Assembly: GCA_019637585.1 (NCBI GenBank)
Contig: JAHBVL010000003.1
Location: 463,827 to 527,826 of the forward strand
Source of the DNA: Thermomicrobiales bacterium
Lineage (GTDB): Bacteria > Chloroflexota > Chloroflexia > Thermomicrobiales > UBA6265
Reading direction: 5' to 3'
DNA: 64,000 bases
Positions 8,151 to 16,631 of the stretch are shown piece after piece. Each line of letters starts with the position of its first letter. Within the stretch, counting starts at the first letter, position 1. The notes beneath the pieces are model-generated. The model did no database searches and was not told where the DNA came from. It saw nothing but the letters and a program-made list of their open reading frames with translations. The position numbers and the translations under genes were made by a program.

Positions 8151-9115
8151 CCATCCGGCGCCTTGCCGTGCTGACCAGTGGTGGCGACGCACCCGGTATG
8201 AATGCCGCTATTCGCTCGGTCGTGCGCACTGCGGTCCATCACCATGTCGAACCCTTCGGCGTACGCAACGGCTATCGCGGCTTGATGAACGGCGATATCG
8301 AACCCCTGACCAATCGCGCTATCGGCGGCATCATGTTGCGGGGCGGCACGGTGCTGGGCAGCGCCAGAGCCCCAGATTTCGCTACGGACGCCGGGCGCGA
8401 CAAAGCGATCGACCACCTGGAAAGGCTCGGTATCGACGGCCTGATCGTCATCGGCGGCAACGGATCGCAATCCGGTTCCCTCAGTCTGCACAACACCGGA
8501 TTTCCGACAGTTGGCGTCGCGTCGACGATCGACAACGATCTCTCTCTCGTCGATACCTGCATCGGTGTCGACACCGCGCTCAATACCGGATTGGCGCTGA
8601 TCGACCGCCTGCGCGACACCGCCACCTCGCACCATCGCGCATTTGTCGTCGAGATGATGGGGCGCAAGAGTGGCTACCTGGCCCTGATGGCCGGTATAGC
8701 CTCTGGCGCGGAGCTGATCTGCACACCGGAGTCGCCGGTGCCGATCGAAGCGGTGATCGAAACCGTGCAAGCCGCTCATGCCATCGGCAAGAATCACTTC
8801 CTGGTTGTTGTCGCGGAAGGCAGCCCATTGACCGCACCGGCGATCGTCGATGCACTCAATGGGGACAAGTGTTTCGAAGCGCGCCTTTCGGTACTGGGTC
8901 ATGTGCAGCGGGGCGGCGCGCCGCTGGCCTTCGACCGGCTGCTCGGCAGCCGCAGCGCGGCCGTTGCGGTCCAGGCGCTGCTAAGGGGTCAGAGCGGCGA
9001 GCTCGCTGGTCTGGCCAAAGGAGAGATCACACTCGTGCCCATTGCCGATGCGATCCTGCCCTCGCGCAAGGTCACACCCGAGTTGCTCGGACTTGGAGAT
9101 ATCCTCTCGCGGTGA
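8147..9115 (+). CDS. pfkA: 6-phosphofructokinase
   Basis: A 322-residue glycolytic kinase that phosphorylates fructose 6-phosphate. It shows TSGGDAPGMNA (phosphoryl-donor loop), the catalytic TIDND (D129), VEMMGRKSGYLA (sugar-phosphate binding) and GHVQRGGAP. The usual GGDGS is GGNGS (N105), and the residue before TIDND is Ser rather than the Gly typical of ATP enzymes or the Lys typical of PPi enzymes. Some related PFKs share this pattern, so the phosphoryl donor should not be assumed. It overlaps the upstream GNAT gene by 4 bp and the downstream kinase gene by 4 bp, making a tight operon. Confidence 0.92.
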   Translation: MTIRRLAVLTSGGDAPGMNAAIRSVVRTAVHHHVEPFGVRNGYRGLMNGDIEPLTNRAIGGIMLRGGTVLGSARAPDFATDAGRDKAIDHLERLGIDGLIVIGGNGSQSGSLSLHNTGFPTVGVASTIDNDLSLVDTCIGVDTALNTGLALIDRLRDTATSHHRAFVVEMMGRKSGYLALMAGIASGAELICTPESPVPIEAVIETVQAAHAIGKNHFLVVVAEGSPLTAPAIVDALNGDKCFEARLSVLGHVQRGGAPLAFDRLLGSRSAAVAVQALLRGQSGELAGLAKGEITLVPIADAILPSRKVTPELLGLGDILSR

Positions 9116-10761
9116 CGACGTTCAGCAAAACCCAGCGCGATTCGTCAGAAATCGACCGCCGCACCCTCATCGCCGCCTACGAGGCCTCACTGGCGGTCGC
9201 TGCGGAAGTCGATCTCGACCCACTCCTCCAGCGCCTGACCGATCTGGCCCGCGAAGTCGTGGGCGTCAAGTACTGCGCGCTCAGCGTCACCAACCAGGAC
9301 GGCTCGATCGCGTCGTTCATCACCTCCGGAATTTCCGCCGAGGACCGGGCCGCCATCGGACCGCCGCCCGTGGGACGAGGGCTGCTCGGGGTCATCATGC
9401 ACACAGATGACGGCATCATCGTGCCCGACATCCAGGCCGATCCCCGGTCGATCGGATTTCCCCCCAACCATCCGCCGATGAAATCGATGATCGGCGTGCC
9501 GGTCATGCTCATCGACCGGCCGGTCGGCAACCTCTATCTCTGCGACCGGATCGATGGCCGCCCCTTCAACGAGCAGGATCTGGCTGTTGTCAGCATTCTG
9601 GCCACACACGCCGCCACGGCGTTCGACCGGGCCCGCCTCTACGCCCAGTTGGAAACGAGCCGCCGTGGCGCCGAAGAGCAGCGAGACCAGCTCCGCTCGA
9701 TCATGGACAACCTCCCTTCCGCGGTGATCATCCAATCCGCGGCCGACCAGAGCGTCGAAATGGCCAACAGCACCGCCATGAACCTCTTCTTCGGCTCGAT
9801 CCTCGCGCCGGCCACCGTCCCCGTCTACGACCGGGACTTCACCCTCCTCCGCGAACATGGGGAACCAGTGCCGCGACACCAGCAACCAGCCGCCCGGGCG
9901 GCACGGGGCGAAATCATCCGCAATATGCAGCTCATGCTGCGCAAGCGAAGCGGCCAGATCGTTCCCGTACTCGTCCAGGCCGGCCCATTGCGCGACGCCG
10001 ATGGTCACATCACCCGCGCCGTCGTGGTGTTGCAGGACATCACCGCGCTCAGGGAAGCCGAGCAGCTCAAGGACGACTTCATCTCGCTCGTCTCTCACGA
10101 GCTGCGAACCCCGATCACCGCCGTCTACGGCGGGTCGCACCTCCTGGCGAACCAGCGGAACAGCGTTCCCGAGGAAACGGCGCAGGAGCTGCTGAACGAT
10201 GTGGTGATCGAGAGCGAACGGTTGAACCAGATGCTCGAAAACCTGTTGAGCATCAACTCCATCCGGGCTGGACGGCTGGAACCCGACACCGAACCCGTGC
10301 TGGTCGAGCCACTCTGCCGCCGCGTGGCCGCTGACATCGCGCGGCGAACAGCGATACACCGCTTCGAGATCGATATCGACCCATCGGTTCCGCCCGTCGA
10401 AGCCGATGCCAATCATCTCGAGCAGGTCTTGCGCAATCTCTACGAAAACGCCATCAAATACTCGCCTCGCGGCGGCGCCATCCGGATCACGGCCAGCGAA
10501 GAAGCGGGTGCTGTCTCCATCCGCGTCTCGGATGAAGGGATCGGCATCGCCCAGGATCACCTCGATCAGCTCTTCGAGCGTTTTCGCCGGCCGGGCGCTC
10601 CTGCCACGGTTCGCGGTATGGGGCTCGGGCTCTATCTGAGCCGCCATCTCGTCGAAGCGCAGGGGGGAGAGCTCTCCGTATCGTCCGACGGGCTTGGCAA
10701 GGGCGCGACCTTCACGATTCTGCTGCCAGTGGCGCGTGGATGGAGCGACACGGAGAGCTGA
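9112..10761 (+). CDS. GAF-PAS sensor histidine kinase
   Basis: A 549-residue soluble sensor kinase. The GTG start overlaps the pfkA stop. A GAF domain spans about residues 20-175 (CALSVTNQDG, IIVPDIQADPRS, IGVPVMLIDRPVGNLYL). A PAS-like domain spans about 190-315 and ends with VVVLQDIT. HisKA carries the phospho-accepting H329 in SHELRTPITAVYGG, and HATPase_c shows NLYENAIKYS, DEGIGIA and GMGLGLYLS. No transmembrane helix is seen, so it senses a cytoplasmic signal. The response regulator 74 bp downstream is its likely partner. Coupling to pfkA hints at a metabolic or redox signal, but this is inference. Confidence 0.92.
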   Translation: MTTFSKTQRDSSEIDRRTLIAAYEASLAVAAEVDLDPLLQRLTDLAREVVGVKYCALSVTNQDGSIASFITSGISAEDRAAIGPPPVGRGLLGVIMHTDDGIIVPDIQADPRSIGFPPNHPPMKSMIGVPVMLIDRPVGNLYLCDRIDGRPFNEQDLAVVSILATHAATAFDRARLYAQLETSRRGAEEQRDQLRSIMDNLPSAVIIQSAADQSVEMANSTAMNLFFGSILAPATVPVYDRDFTLLREHGEPVPRHQQPAARAARGEIIRNMQLMLRKRSGQIVPVLVQAGPLRDADGHITRAVVVLQDITALREAEQLKDDFISLVSHELRTPITAVYGGSHLLANQRNSVPEETAQELLNDVVIESERLNQMLENLLSINSIRAGRLEPDTEPVLVEPLCRRVAADIARRTAIHRFEIDIDPSVPPVEADANHLEQVLRNLYENAIKYSPRGGAIRITASEEAGAVSIRVSDEGIGIAQDHLDQLFERFRRPGAPATVRGMGLGLYLSRHLVEAQGGELSVSSDGLGKGATFTILLPVARGWSDTES

Positions 10762-10835
10762 AAGTTGCACGGCAAGCCGCTTCCCCCGTATGGTTCTGTC
10801 ATTGGTCAAAGCGTTCACCTGAGACCCGGAGATCG

Positions 10836-11545
<710 letters not shown>

Positions 11546-11546
<1 letters not shown>

Positions 11547-11766
11547 GCAAAGGGCAAAGGGCAAAGGGCAAAGAAACGATACCTTATCGGCCCACCCAGG
11601 GTTCGCCAACGCGGGCCCCGTCCTACTTTTGCCCTTCGCCCCTTGCCTCTTGCCCACCGTCCTTTGCCTATCTCCTCGCCAGCCTCTCCACTCAAGGTTT
11701 CGTCCTACTTTTGCCTTTTGCCCTTTGCCCTTTGCCCTTTGCCTATCTCCCTTCGCCCTTTGCCCT
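11546..11766. repeat. Inverted heptamer arrays (GGGCAAA / TTTGCCC units)
   Basis: Four GGGCAAA units (11546-11573) are followed after about 50 bp by many TTTGCCC-type units (11626-11670 and 11707-11766). The line CGTCCTACTTTTGCC occurs twice (from 11619 and 11701), so part of the block is duplicated. The right array runs into the stop codon of the FAD oxidoreductase. The block separates convergent genes and could act as a two-way terminator. No gene lies inside. Confidence 0.85.
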
Positions 11767-13160
11767 CATCTCTTCGCCAACCGCTCCGCCAGACTCTTCC
11801 CATCCGGCGCTTTTCCCGTCCTGGCGGCTTTTTCGTCGAGCTTGCCGAATGACCGCTGCACGTAGCGCACGCCCAGAAATCGGAAGGGTTCGGGTTCCCA
11901 GCTTCGCGACCGGTGATTGACCGGCGGCAGTGTGGTTCGTTCGGTTTGCCGGCCGAGCATGAGATCGGCCAGCGTTCTGCCGGCCAGATTGGCTGTTGCC
12001 ACACCATTGCCGGTATACCCGCGAGCCGACGCCACATTCGTCCGCACATCGAAGCTGAAGGTGGGCATGAAGTCACGGGGCCAGCCAAGCGGACCTCCCC
12101 AGGTGTGGGTGAACCTGACATCCTTGAGACCCGGAAACCAGGCGCGGACATTGTCCTGCAGCATGGTGTGGGTCGGGCCGTGCAGGTCGTAGCTATCTTC
12201 GATCTTCGATCCGAAGTGATAGGGCGCACCCCGGCCGCCGAAGAGAATCCGGCCGTCGGCTGTTTTGGAGAGATAGTCGATGGTGTACTTGCACGATTCC
12301 ACCGTGTGCCGGCTGTACCAACCGATCGCTGCCCACTGATCGCTGGTCAGCGGTTCGGTGAGGGTGATCAGTGAGTAGACGGGCATCACCTGCCGCCCCA
12401 CACCCTTCAAGCCGCTCATATAGGCTTCGCCGCAGAGCACGACCATCCGAGCTCGAGCATGCCCGCGGTCTGTGTGCAGAACCGGGTATGCGCCGCCGGT
12501 GAAATCGGTCACCGCTGTCTGCTCGTAGATCGTCGCGCCCATCGATTCGACTACGCGCGCCAGTCCACGCACCAGCCGGCCCGGATGAATCACCGCCGTT
12601 TGCTTCAGCCAGACCGAACCGAGTGTCTCGGTAATCCGGATGCGCTCGTCGGTCGCCGCCTTGTCGTAGACCTCGACTTCATCCTCGAATCCATAGTCGG
12701 TCAACGACCGGGCGATCTCGCCGATCTCCGGCAGCTGCGCCTCTCCGCGCGCGATGAAGAGCGAACCCGATTTCTCCCACTGGATATCGAGCGCGTGCCG
12801 CGCGGCAAACGAGCCCACCTCGTCGACCGCTCCCGCCATCGCCCGGTGCATGTCGATGGCGGCGCTCCGGCCCCATCCCTTGGCCAGGGTATCCATGCTG
12901 GTCGGAAACCCGGACGTGCACCAGGCTCCATTGCGCCCCGAGGCGCCAAAGCCCGCAATCTCCCGCTCCAGGATCGCGACTTTGAGCGACGGGTTCTGTT
13001 GCAGCAGGTAATAGGCGGTCCACAGACCAGAATACCCAGCGCCCAGAATGGCCACATCGACATCGATCGAAACATCCATCGCCGGGCGCGGCGTCAGATC
13101 GTCACCACACGTCTCGAGCCAGTAGCTGTACGTGCTGTAATCCCTGGTCGCCTCTCCCAC
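11766..13160 (-). CDS. FAD-dependent oxidoreductase, DAO/PuuB-like
   Basis: A 464-residue flavoenzyme of the D-amino-acid-oxidase superfamily. The dinucleotide-binding motif is AILGAGYSGLWTAYYL near residues 37-52, followed by the ASGRNGAW block found in gamma-glutamylputrescine oxidases. ARGYTGNGVATANLAGRTLADL near the C-terminus is the second FAD-contacting region. It should oxidise an amine or amino acid with O2 or another acceptor; the substrate is not determined. Start GTG at 13160 is chosen because GGGAG lies 9-10 bases upstream and no in-frame ATG is nearby. Its 3' end, coding for the last residues, lies in a heptamer array. Confidence 0.85.
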   Translation of the reverse strand: MGEATRDYSTYSYWLETCGDDLTPRPAMDVSIDVDVAILGAGYSGLWTAYYLLQQNPSLKVAILEREIAGFGASGRNGAWCTSGFPTSMDTLAKGWGRSAAIDMHRAMAGAVDEVGSFAARHALDIQWEKSGSLFIARGEAQLPEIGEIARSLTDYGFEDEVEVYDKAATDERIRITETLGSVWLKQTAVIHPGRLVRGLARVVESMGATIYEQTAVTDFTGGAYPVLHTDRGHARARMVVLCGEAYMSGLKGVGRQVMPVYSLITLTEPLTSDQWAAIGWYSRHTVESCKYTIDYLSKTADGRILFGGRGAPYHFGSKIEDSYDLHGPTHTMLQDNVRAWFPGLKDVRFTHTWGGPLGWPRDFMPTFSFDVRTNVASARGYTGNGVATANLAGRTLADLMLGRQTERTTLPPVNHRSRSWEPEPFRFLGVRYVQRSFGKLDEKAARTGKAPDGKSLAERLAKR

Positions 13161-13298
13161 TGCCCATCGCTCCCTGGCTATCGCTCATCCGTGGGCGGAA
13201 TGATACGTCCCCCGCATATACGCTCTTTTGTATCGATGGGTGTTTTGGTGCATTGTTGGGCACATATGCGTGACGGCTCTACGTGTCAGGGGATCCCT

Positions 13299-13580
13299 AT
13301 GTCGCAAAGTGAGAACGCCCAACCCAGCCGGGAAGAATGGCTTCAGATCATCTGGCCGGAAACCGGCCTGCACACGATCACATCGGCGCCGGCAGCCGCA
13401 AAGGACACCCTCGACGAAGACGCCGAGATCACCCTCTCAATCGACTTCCTCACCCTCTCCCTCTCGCCCCTGGAGTTCATCCAACTGGCGTCATTCCTCA
13501 GGATGAGCGTCGACCAACTCCTCGAACGCCACCCCAGCTGGCAGCGGGCGGTGGTCAATGCGTTCGATGTGAAGGATTGA
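13299..13580 (+). CDS. Small acidic protein of unknown function
   Basis: A 93-residue frame with ATG at 13299 and an AGGGGA site six bases upstream. It is acidic in the middle (LDEDAEITLSIDFLTL) and predicted mostly helical towards the C-terminus (PLEFIQLASFLRMSVDQLLER). No family is recognised. It is divergent from the FAD oxidoreductase, so the 138-bp gap between them should hold both promoters. The C-terminal end is followed directly by a heptamer array. It could be a small regulator, but nothing in the sequence proves this. Confidence 0.55.
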   Translation: MSQSENAQPSREEWLQIIWPETGLHTITSAPAAAKDTLDEDAEITLSIDFLTLSLSPLEFIQLASFLRMSVDQLLERHPSWQRAVVNAFDVKD

Positions 13581-13588
13581 GACGAAGC

Positions 13589-13618
13589 GGGCACTGGGCA
13601 CTGGGCACTGGGCACTGG
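13589..13618. repeat. Heptamer array, GGGCACT units
   Basis: Four perfect GGGCACT repeats start nine bases after the stop of the small acidic gene. No inverted partner is obvious nearby; a different array (GGACTTC type) begins at 13786. Confidence 0.85.
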
Positions 13619-13624
13619 AATTCT

Positions 13625-13650
13625 CCCCTCTCCCGCGGTCGGGAGAGGGG
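13625..13650. repeat. GC-rich palindrome, REP-like
   Basis: CCCCTCTCCC-GCGGTC-GGGAGAGGGG is a perfect 10-bp inverted repeat followed by GCTGGGGGTGAGGG. Similar sequences are common between genes in many bacterial genomes. It lies between convergent genes and can serve as a two-way terminator, although no T-run follows. Confidence 0.65.
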
Positions 13651-13785
13651 CTGGGGGTGAGGGATTTTCCCAGAGGGCCGAGGTTGAGAGACCCTTCGCC
13701 TTCACCCCATCGTCATCCCGAGCCGGGTCGAGGGACCTCTCGTTGGCGTAGGCCGGGTCACCGATTGGCGGCGGCGCCAGACCCG

Positions 13786-13818
13786 CTTCGGACTCCGGAC
13801 CACGGACTTCGGACTACG
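13786..13818. repeat. Heptamer array, GGACTTC/GGACTCC units
   Basis: Four to five units of the GGACTYC type. The last unit contains the stop codon (13814-13816) of the Gfo/Idh/MocA gene. The unit is the same as in the array at 24227-24265 and the reverse complement of that at 23685-23718. Confidence 0.8.
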
Positions 13819-14815
13819 CGATACCTACCGTCTCTCCCGACTCGATCGACTCCCGCGCCGCCAGCGCAACTTTCAGTGCCGCCCGTGCATCGGCCGGTGT
13901 GGCCCGATCGGCGATTTTGCCTCCGGCGATGCATTCGGCGAAATAGGCAATCTCCCCATAGTACGGATCGATCTGCTCGACCGACAGCACCTCGGGCTCT
14001 CCCTCGTTGGGGAAGAGTTTGAGCTGATTGACTCCCGCGCCCATCTCCACGCTTCGCCCACCGGCCCGAAACTCGTACTCGATCGCCCCCGTTTCGCAGA
14101 GCACCTGGAGCATCGAAGAAAACGGGTACGACTCCGGCATCATCATGCCGCCATCGACCACCGCGGACGTATCGCCGTAATCGACCAGCACCTGCACCTG
14201 ATCCCAGCCGCCCGACCGGGGATTCTTCAGCCCCTTCGCCGTCACGGCTTTCGGATCGCCGAAAATCCAGTTCAACGCATCGTAGTCATGGATCATCTGG
14301 TCGAGCACGGCGCCGCCGGTGAGATCGGACCGGGAGAAGAGCGCCGACCATGCCGGGAAGGGTTGTCGCCGGAACGCCAGCCCGGATCGCGGAGATCCAT
14401 ACTCCCCACTCTTGACCAGACGAGCCAGCTCCATGTACTCCGGCCAAAATCGCAACACATGGGCGATCATGAAGACCTTGTCGGTTTCCGCGGCAAGATC
14501 GACCAGCGCCGCCGCATCCTCATCGGTCATCGCCACGGGTTTTTCCAGGAGAACATGCTTGCCGGCAGCCAGCGCGGCTTCCGTCACCGGCCGGTGTTGG
14601 GGCGTCGGCAGGCAGATATCCACCGCCTCGATCGAATCGTCGCGCAGAATCCGGTCGAGCTCGCCCGTCCACGTCGTGCCCAGTTCTTCCGCCAGCGGTT
14701 TGGCGCGCTTCTCACTGTGCGCATAGATCCCCGCAATCTCAACGTCTGGCATCTTCGCCATCGCCTTGCCATGCGTGGAGCCCATGAAACCAGCCCCCAG
14801 GATTGCGATTTTCAT
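13814..14815 (-). CDS. Gfo/Idh/MocA family oxidoreductase
   Basis: A 333-residue NAD(P)-dependent dehydrogenase of the Gfo/Idh/MocA family. The Rossmann motif AILGAGFMGSTHG is at the N-terminus, the EKPVAM block holds the family lysine, and HDYDALNWIFG holds the active-site Asp/His region. Members oxidise sugars, inositols or related polyols. ATG 14815 with an AGGAGC site eight bases upstream is preferred; upstream in-frame codons fall in a repeat array. It is the last gene of a minus-strand operon with an isomerase-like TIM barrel and an ABC importer, which suggests uptake and breakdown of a polyol or sugar derivative. Confidence 0.88.
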   Translation of the reverse strand: MKIAILGAGFMGSTHGKAMAKMPDVEIAGIYAHSEKRAKPLAEELGTTWTGELDRILRDDSIEAVDICLPTPQHRPVTEAALAAGKHVLLEKPVAMTDEDAAALVDLAAETDKVFMIAHVLRFWPEYMELARLVKSGEYGSPRSGLAFRRQPFPAWSALFSRSDLTGGAVLDQMIHDYDALNWIFGDPKAVTAKGLKNPRSGGWDQVQVLVDYGDTSAVVDGGMMMPESYPFSSMLQVLCETGAIEYEFRAGGRSVEMGAGVNQLKLFPNEGEPEVLSVEQIDPYYGEIAYFAECIAGGKIADRATPADARAALKVALAARESIESGETVGIA

Positions 14816-14836
14816 TGTGGTGCTCCTTCGTCGCAA

Positions 14837-14866
14837 GCTGGCGGCTGGCAGCTGGAAGCCGGCAGC
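14837..14866. repeat. Heptamer array left of four-helix-bundle gene A (GCTGGCA units)
   Basis: Units GCTGGCG, GCTGGCA, GCTGGAA and GCCGGCA in tandem. The array sits between the stop codon of the four-helix-bundle gene (14877) and the ribosome-binding site of the Gfo/Idh/MocA gene. Its unit resembles the reverse complement of the array on the other side of the gene (15244-15278). Confidence 0.75.
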
Positions 14867-14876
14867 GACGGGTTGA

Positions 14877-15233
14877 CTACTTCTCAATTGACTTCATGAG
14901 CCCCTGAATCAAACGCCCCGTTTCGCTTGCGAGTGATTCTGCGCGGGCCGACGCTTCGTGATCGACGAGCTTGATCCGCTTCGCAATCTCGAGCTGCGTC
15001 TCCAGTTCGCGTAACGATCCATAGGCGTAGCCGAGAAACGCAAGAAACTGGGCATCAGTGCCCCGCCCTTGACCTTCAGCGATATTCGACGGTATCGAGT
15101 TTGCCGCACGGCGAATCTGACTCGTGATCTCGTATCGGTGCTCTCTCGGCCATCCAGACGACAGTTCGTATATCTCTACCACAAGATCCATCGATCGCTG
15201 CCAGGCGATGAGATCACGATAGTTCCTGATCAC
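14877..15233 (-). CDS. Four-helix-bundle protein, 23S-rRNA-IVS family (copy A)
   Basis: A 118-residue helical protein of the family first seen in 23S rRNA intervening sequences and related to the Avd protein of diversity-generating retroelements. Family marks are YRDLIAWQRSMDL at the start, WPREHRYEITSQIRRAA, NIAEGQGR, and SLRELETQL. GTG at 15233 is chosen because the conserved start follows at once and AGGAA lies just upstream. It sits between two tandem arrays (14837-14866 and 15244-15278) inside an operon of unrelated metabolic genes. Paralogues in the same setting occur at 23750 and 26125. Cellular function is unknown. Confidence 0.88.
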   Translation of the reverse strand: MIRNYRDLIAWQRSMDLVVEIYELSSGWPREHRYEITSQIRRAANSIPSNIAEGQGRGTDAQFLAFLGYAYGSLRELETQLEIAKRIKLVDHEASARAESLASETGRLIQGLMKSIEK

Positions 15234-15243
15234 CGTCGTTCCT

Positions 15244-15278
15244 GCCCGCTGCCTGCTGCCTGCTGCCTGCTGCCTGCT
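15244..15278. repeat. Heptamer array right of four-helix-bundle gene A (GCCTGCT units)
   Basis: Five tandem units of GCCTGCT type (first GCCCGCT). The last unit overlaps the stop codon (15277-15279) of the isomerase-like gene. Read in reverse complement the unit is close to GCAGGCA, similar to GCTGGCA in the array on the other side of the four-helix-bundle gene. Confidence 0.85.
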
Positions 15279-16095
15279 ATTCAGCAACAAACTGCCGCAA
15301 ATAATCGAACGCCGTCTTGGCAGCAGCGTGGACGTCTTCCAGCGGTGGCCAGGGCTCGCCGGTGAACTCGATCTCGGACGAGACTGGACCGTCGAAGCCA
15401 ACGGCTTCGAGTGCCGCGAAGATCGGCGCGAACTGCACCTCGCCGGTACCGGCAGGCGGGAAGTTCCAGACGCCGAAACCGCCAATGCTGTCCTTGGCGT
15501 GCATGTGCTTGACGTAGGGAGCCGCGGCTTTGATGTCTTCCACCGGGTCGGTGTTGCCGTAGTAGATGACATTCGCTGGATCGTAGTTGATGCCGATGTT
15601 CGGTTTGTCGATCAACTGCACCAGTTCCGCCGACAGCGCGCCGTTGGCGACGAGTCCGCCGTGCGTTTCGAGACAGATGGTGATGCCCTTGTCCGCGGCT
15701 TCGTCGCAGAGCGGCCGAATGCGGGCCAGGAACATCTCCCGCTGCTCGTCGAGCGAGCCATGCGACGAAGCATCGTGCCCGCCGGTGCTTGTGGTCACGA
15801 AGGGGATGCCAAGTTTGTGCGCCACATTGAGCGCCTTGCGGAACTCACCGGTGCCGGCGTCGCTGGCCAGATCGGAATGACCGGCGAAACTGACCGCGGT
15901 CTGCCCATACTGCTGGAGCAGGTCTTTCACATGCGCCAGCTCTTCGTCGGTCGCATCACGCCGGACATGCTCGGTCCAGCCAGGCACCGAGGTCAGCTCG
16001 ACACTACTGAATCCTGCCAGCTGCGCGCCAGCCAGCGAGTCTTCCAGAGAATAGGTGTGATAGGTGTTGGTACAAAGGGTAAGCCGGTCAGCCAT
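15277..16095 (-). CDS. Sugar phosphate isomerase/epimerase-like TIM barrel
   Basis: A 272-residue protein of the xylose-isomerase-like TIM-barrel superfamily (AP_endonuc_2 type). Metal-binding positions typical of the family are visible in CLETHGG, NYDPANV, KHMHAKDS and SSEIEF. Such enzymes epimerise or isomerise sugars, inosose or hydroxypyruvate. ATG 16095 has a clear AAGGAGA site; the longer in-frame start at 16128 lacks one. It is co-directional with the Gfo/Idh/MocA and VOC genes and the ABC importer, a common grouping in polyol catabolism. Exact substrate unknown. Confidence 0.85.
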   Translation of the reverse strand: MADRLTLCTNTYHTYSLEDSLAGAQLAGFSSVELTSVPGWTEHVRRDATDEELAHVKDLLQQYGQTAVSFAGHSDLASDAGTGEFRKALNVAHKLGIPFVTTSTGGHDASSHGSLDEQREMFLARIRPLCDEAADKGITICLETHGGLVANGALSAELVQLIDKPNIGINYDPANVIYYGNTDPVEDIKAAAPYVKHMHAKDSIGGFGVWNFPPAGTGEVQFAPIFAALEAVGFDGPVSSEIEFTGEPWPPLEDVHAAAKTAFDYLRQFVAE

Positions 16096-16140
16096 GGTTT
16101 CTCCTTGCCTCTGTTGAACGATCCTCAAAAAGCGCTTTCG

Positions 16141-16488
16141 TTATTTTCCGCCAAACCAGGTCCGTCCGGGATAGAACTTCATGTACTCGTTGTACAGTCC
16201 GTCTTCGATGGTGAACGCAACCCGGGCGAATGGCGGATCGTCGACATCGAACGGGGCAATCACCACCTCTTTACCTTCGAGATAGGGCTCCAGTTCATCG
16301 ACTTCCCACGCCACATGCGGCAACGCCTGGAAATCGGCCGCAACCGTGCTTTCCGGCTCGTACCGCAGCAACTCGACCCGGTACGGGTGGGTGTTCGGAT
16401 CGGTCACCCAGCACTTGCTCGGCTCCACATAGTCTTCGTTGGGCTGTGTTTCGGTAGTCGTCAGCCCCATGTGATGGAACTTCTTCAT
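16141..16488 (-). CDS. VOC-fold (glyoxalase/dioxygenase-like) protein
   Basis: A 115-residue single-module protein. KKFHHMGLTTTETQPNE at the start and HVAWEVDELEPYLEGKEVVIAP in the middle resemble the paired beta-alpha-beta modules of the vicinal-oxygen-chelate fold. Likely metal ligands are the N-terminal His, the His of PHVAWEV and the Glu of the NEYMKFY segment. ATG 16488 follows GGAAGGG. It lies between the binding-protein gene and the isomerase in one operon, so it may act on the imported compound. The assignment rests on pattern only. Confidence 0.6.
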   Translation of the reverse strand: MKKFHHMGLTTTETQPNEDYVEPSKCWVTDPNTHPYRVELLRYEPESTVAADFQALPHVAWEVDELEPYLEGKEVVIAPFDVDDPPFARVAFTIEDGLYNEYMKFYPGRTWFGGK

Positions 16489-16526
16489 GCTTTCCCTTCC
16501 ATTTTTCTGGAGACGTGCAAGGGAAC

Positions 16527-16587
16527 GGGCGGTCACCCTCGCGAGTAGACCGCCCATTGCGCTGCTTCAGCGCTGCTCATGCAGCGC
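16527..16587. promoter_or_regulatory. Two stem-loops downstream of the binding-protein gene
   Basis: GGGCGGT/ACCGCCC (16527-16555) and GCGCTGC-TCAT-GCAGCGC (16570-16587) are inverted repeats in the 143-bp gap after the binding-protein stop. On the minus-strand mRNA they may protect the 3' end or cause partial termination, giving more binding protein than downstream enzymes. No T-run is present. Confidence 0.5.
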
Positions 16588-16631
16588 AAACGCGTTCGTC
16601 ATCAGACGACGATCGACCATGCCAGGTTCGA

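Noticed and set aside
7981-9111. An upstream extension of the histidine kinase frame through pfkA
   Set aside because: The region codes for phosphofructokinase in another frame. The kinase GTG at 9112, overlapping the pfkA stop, matches the start of the GAF domain.
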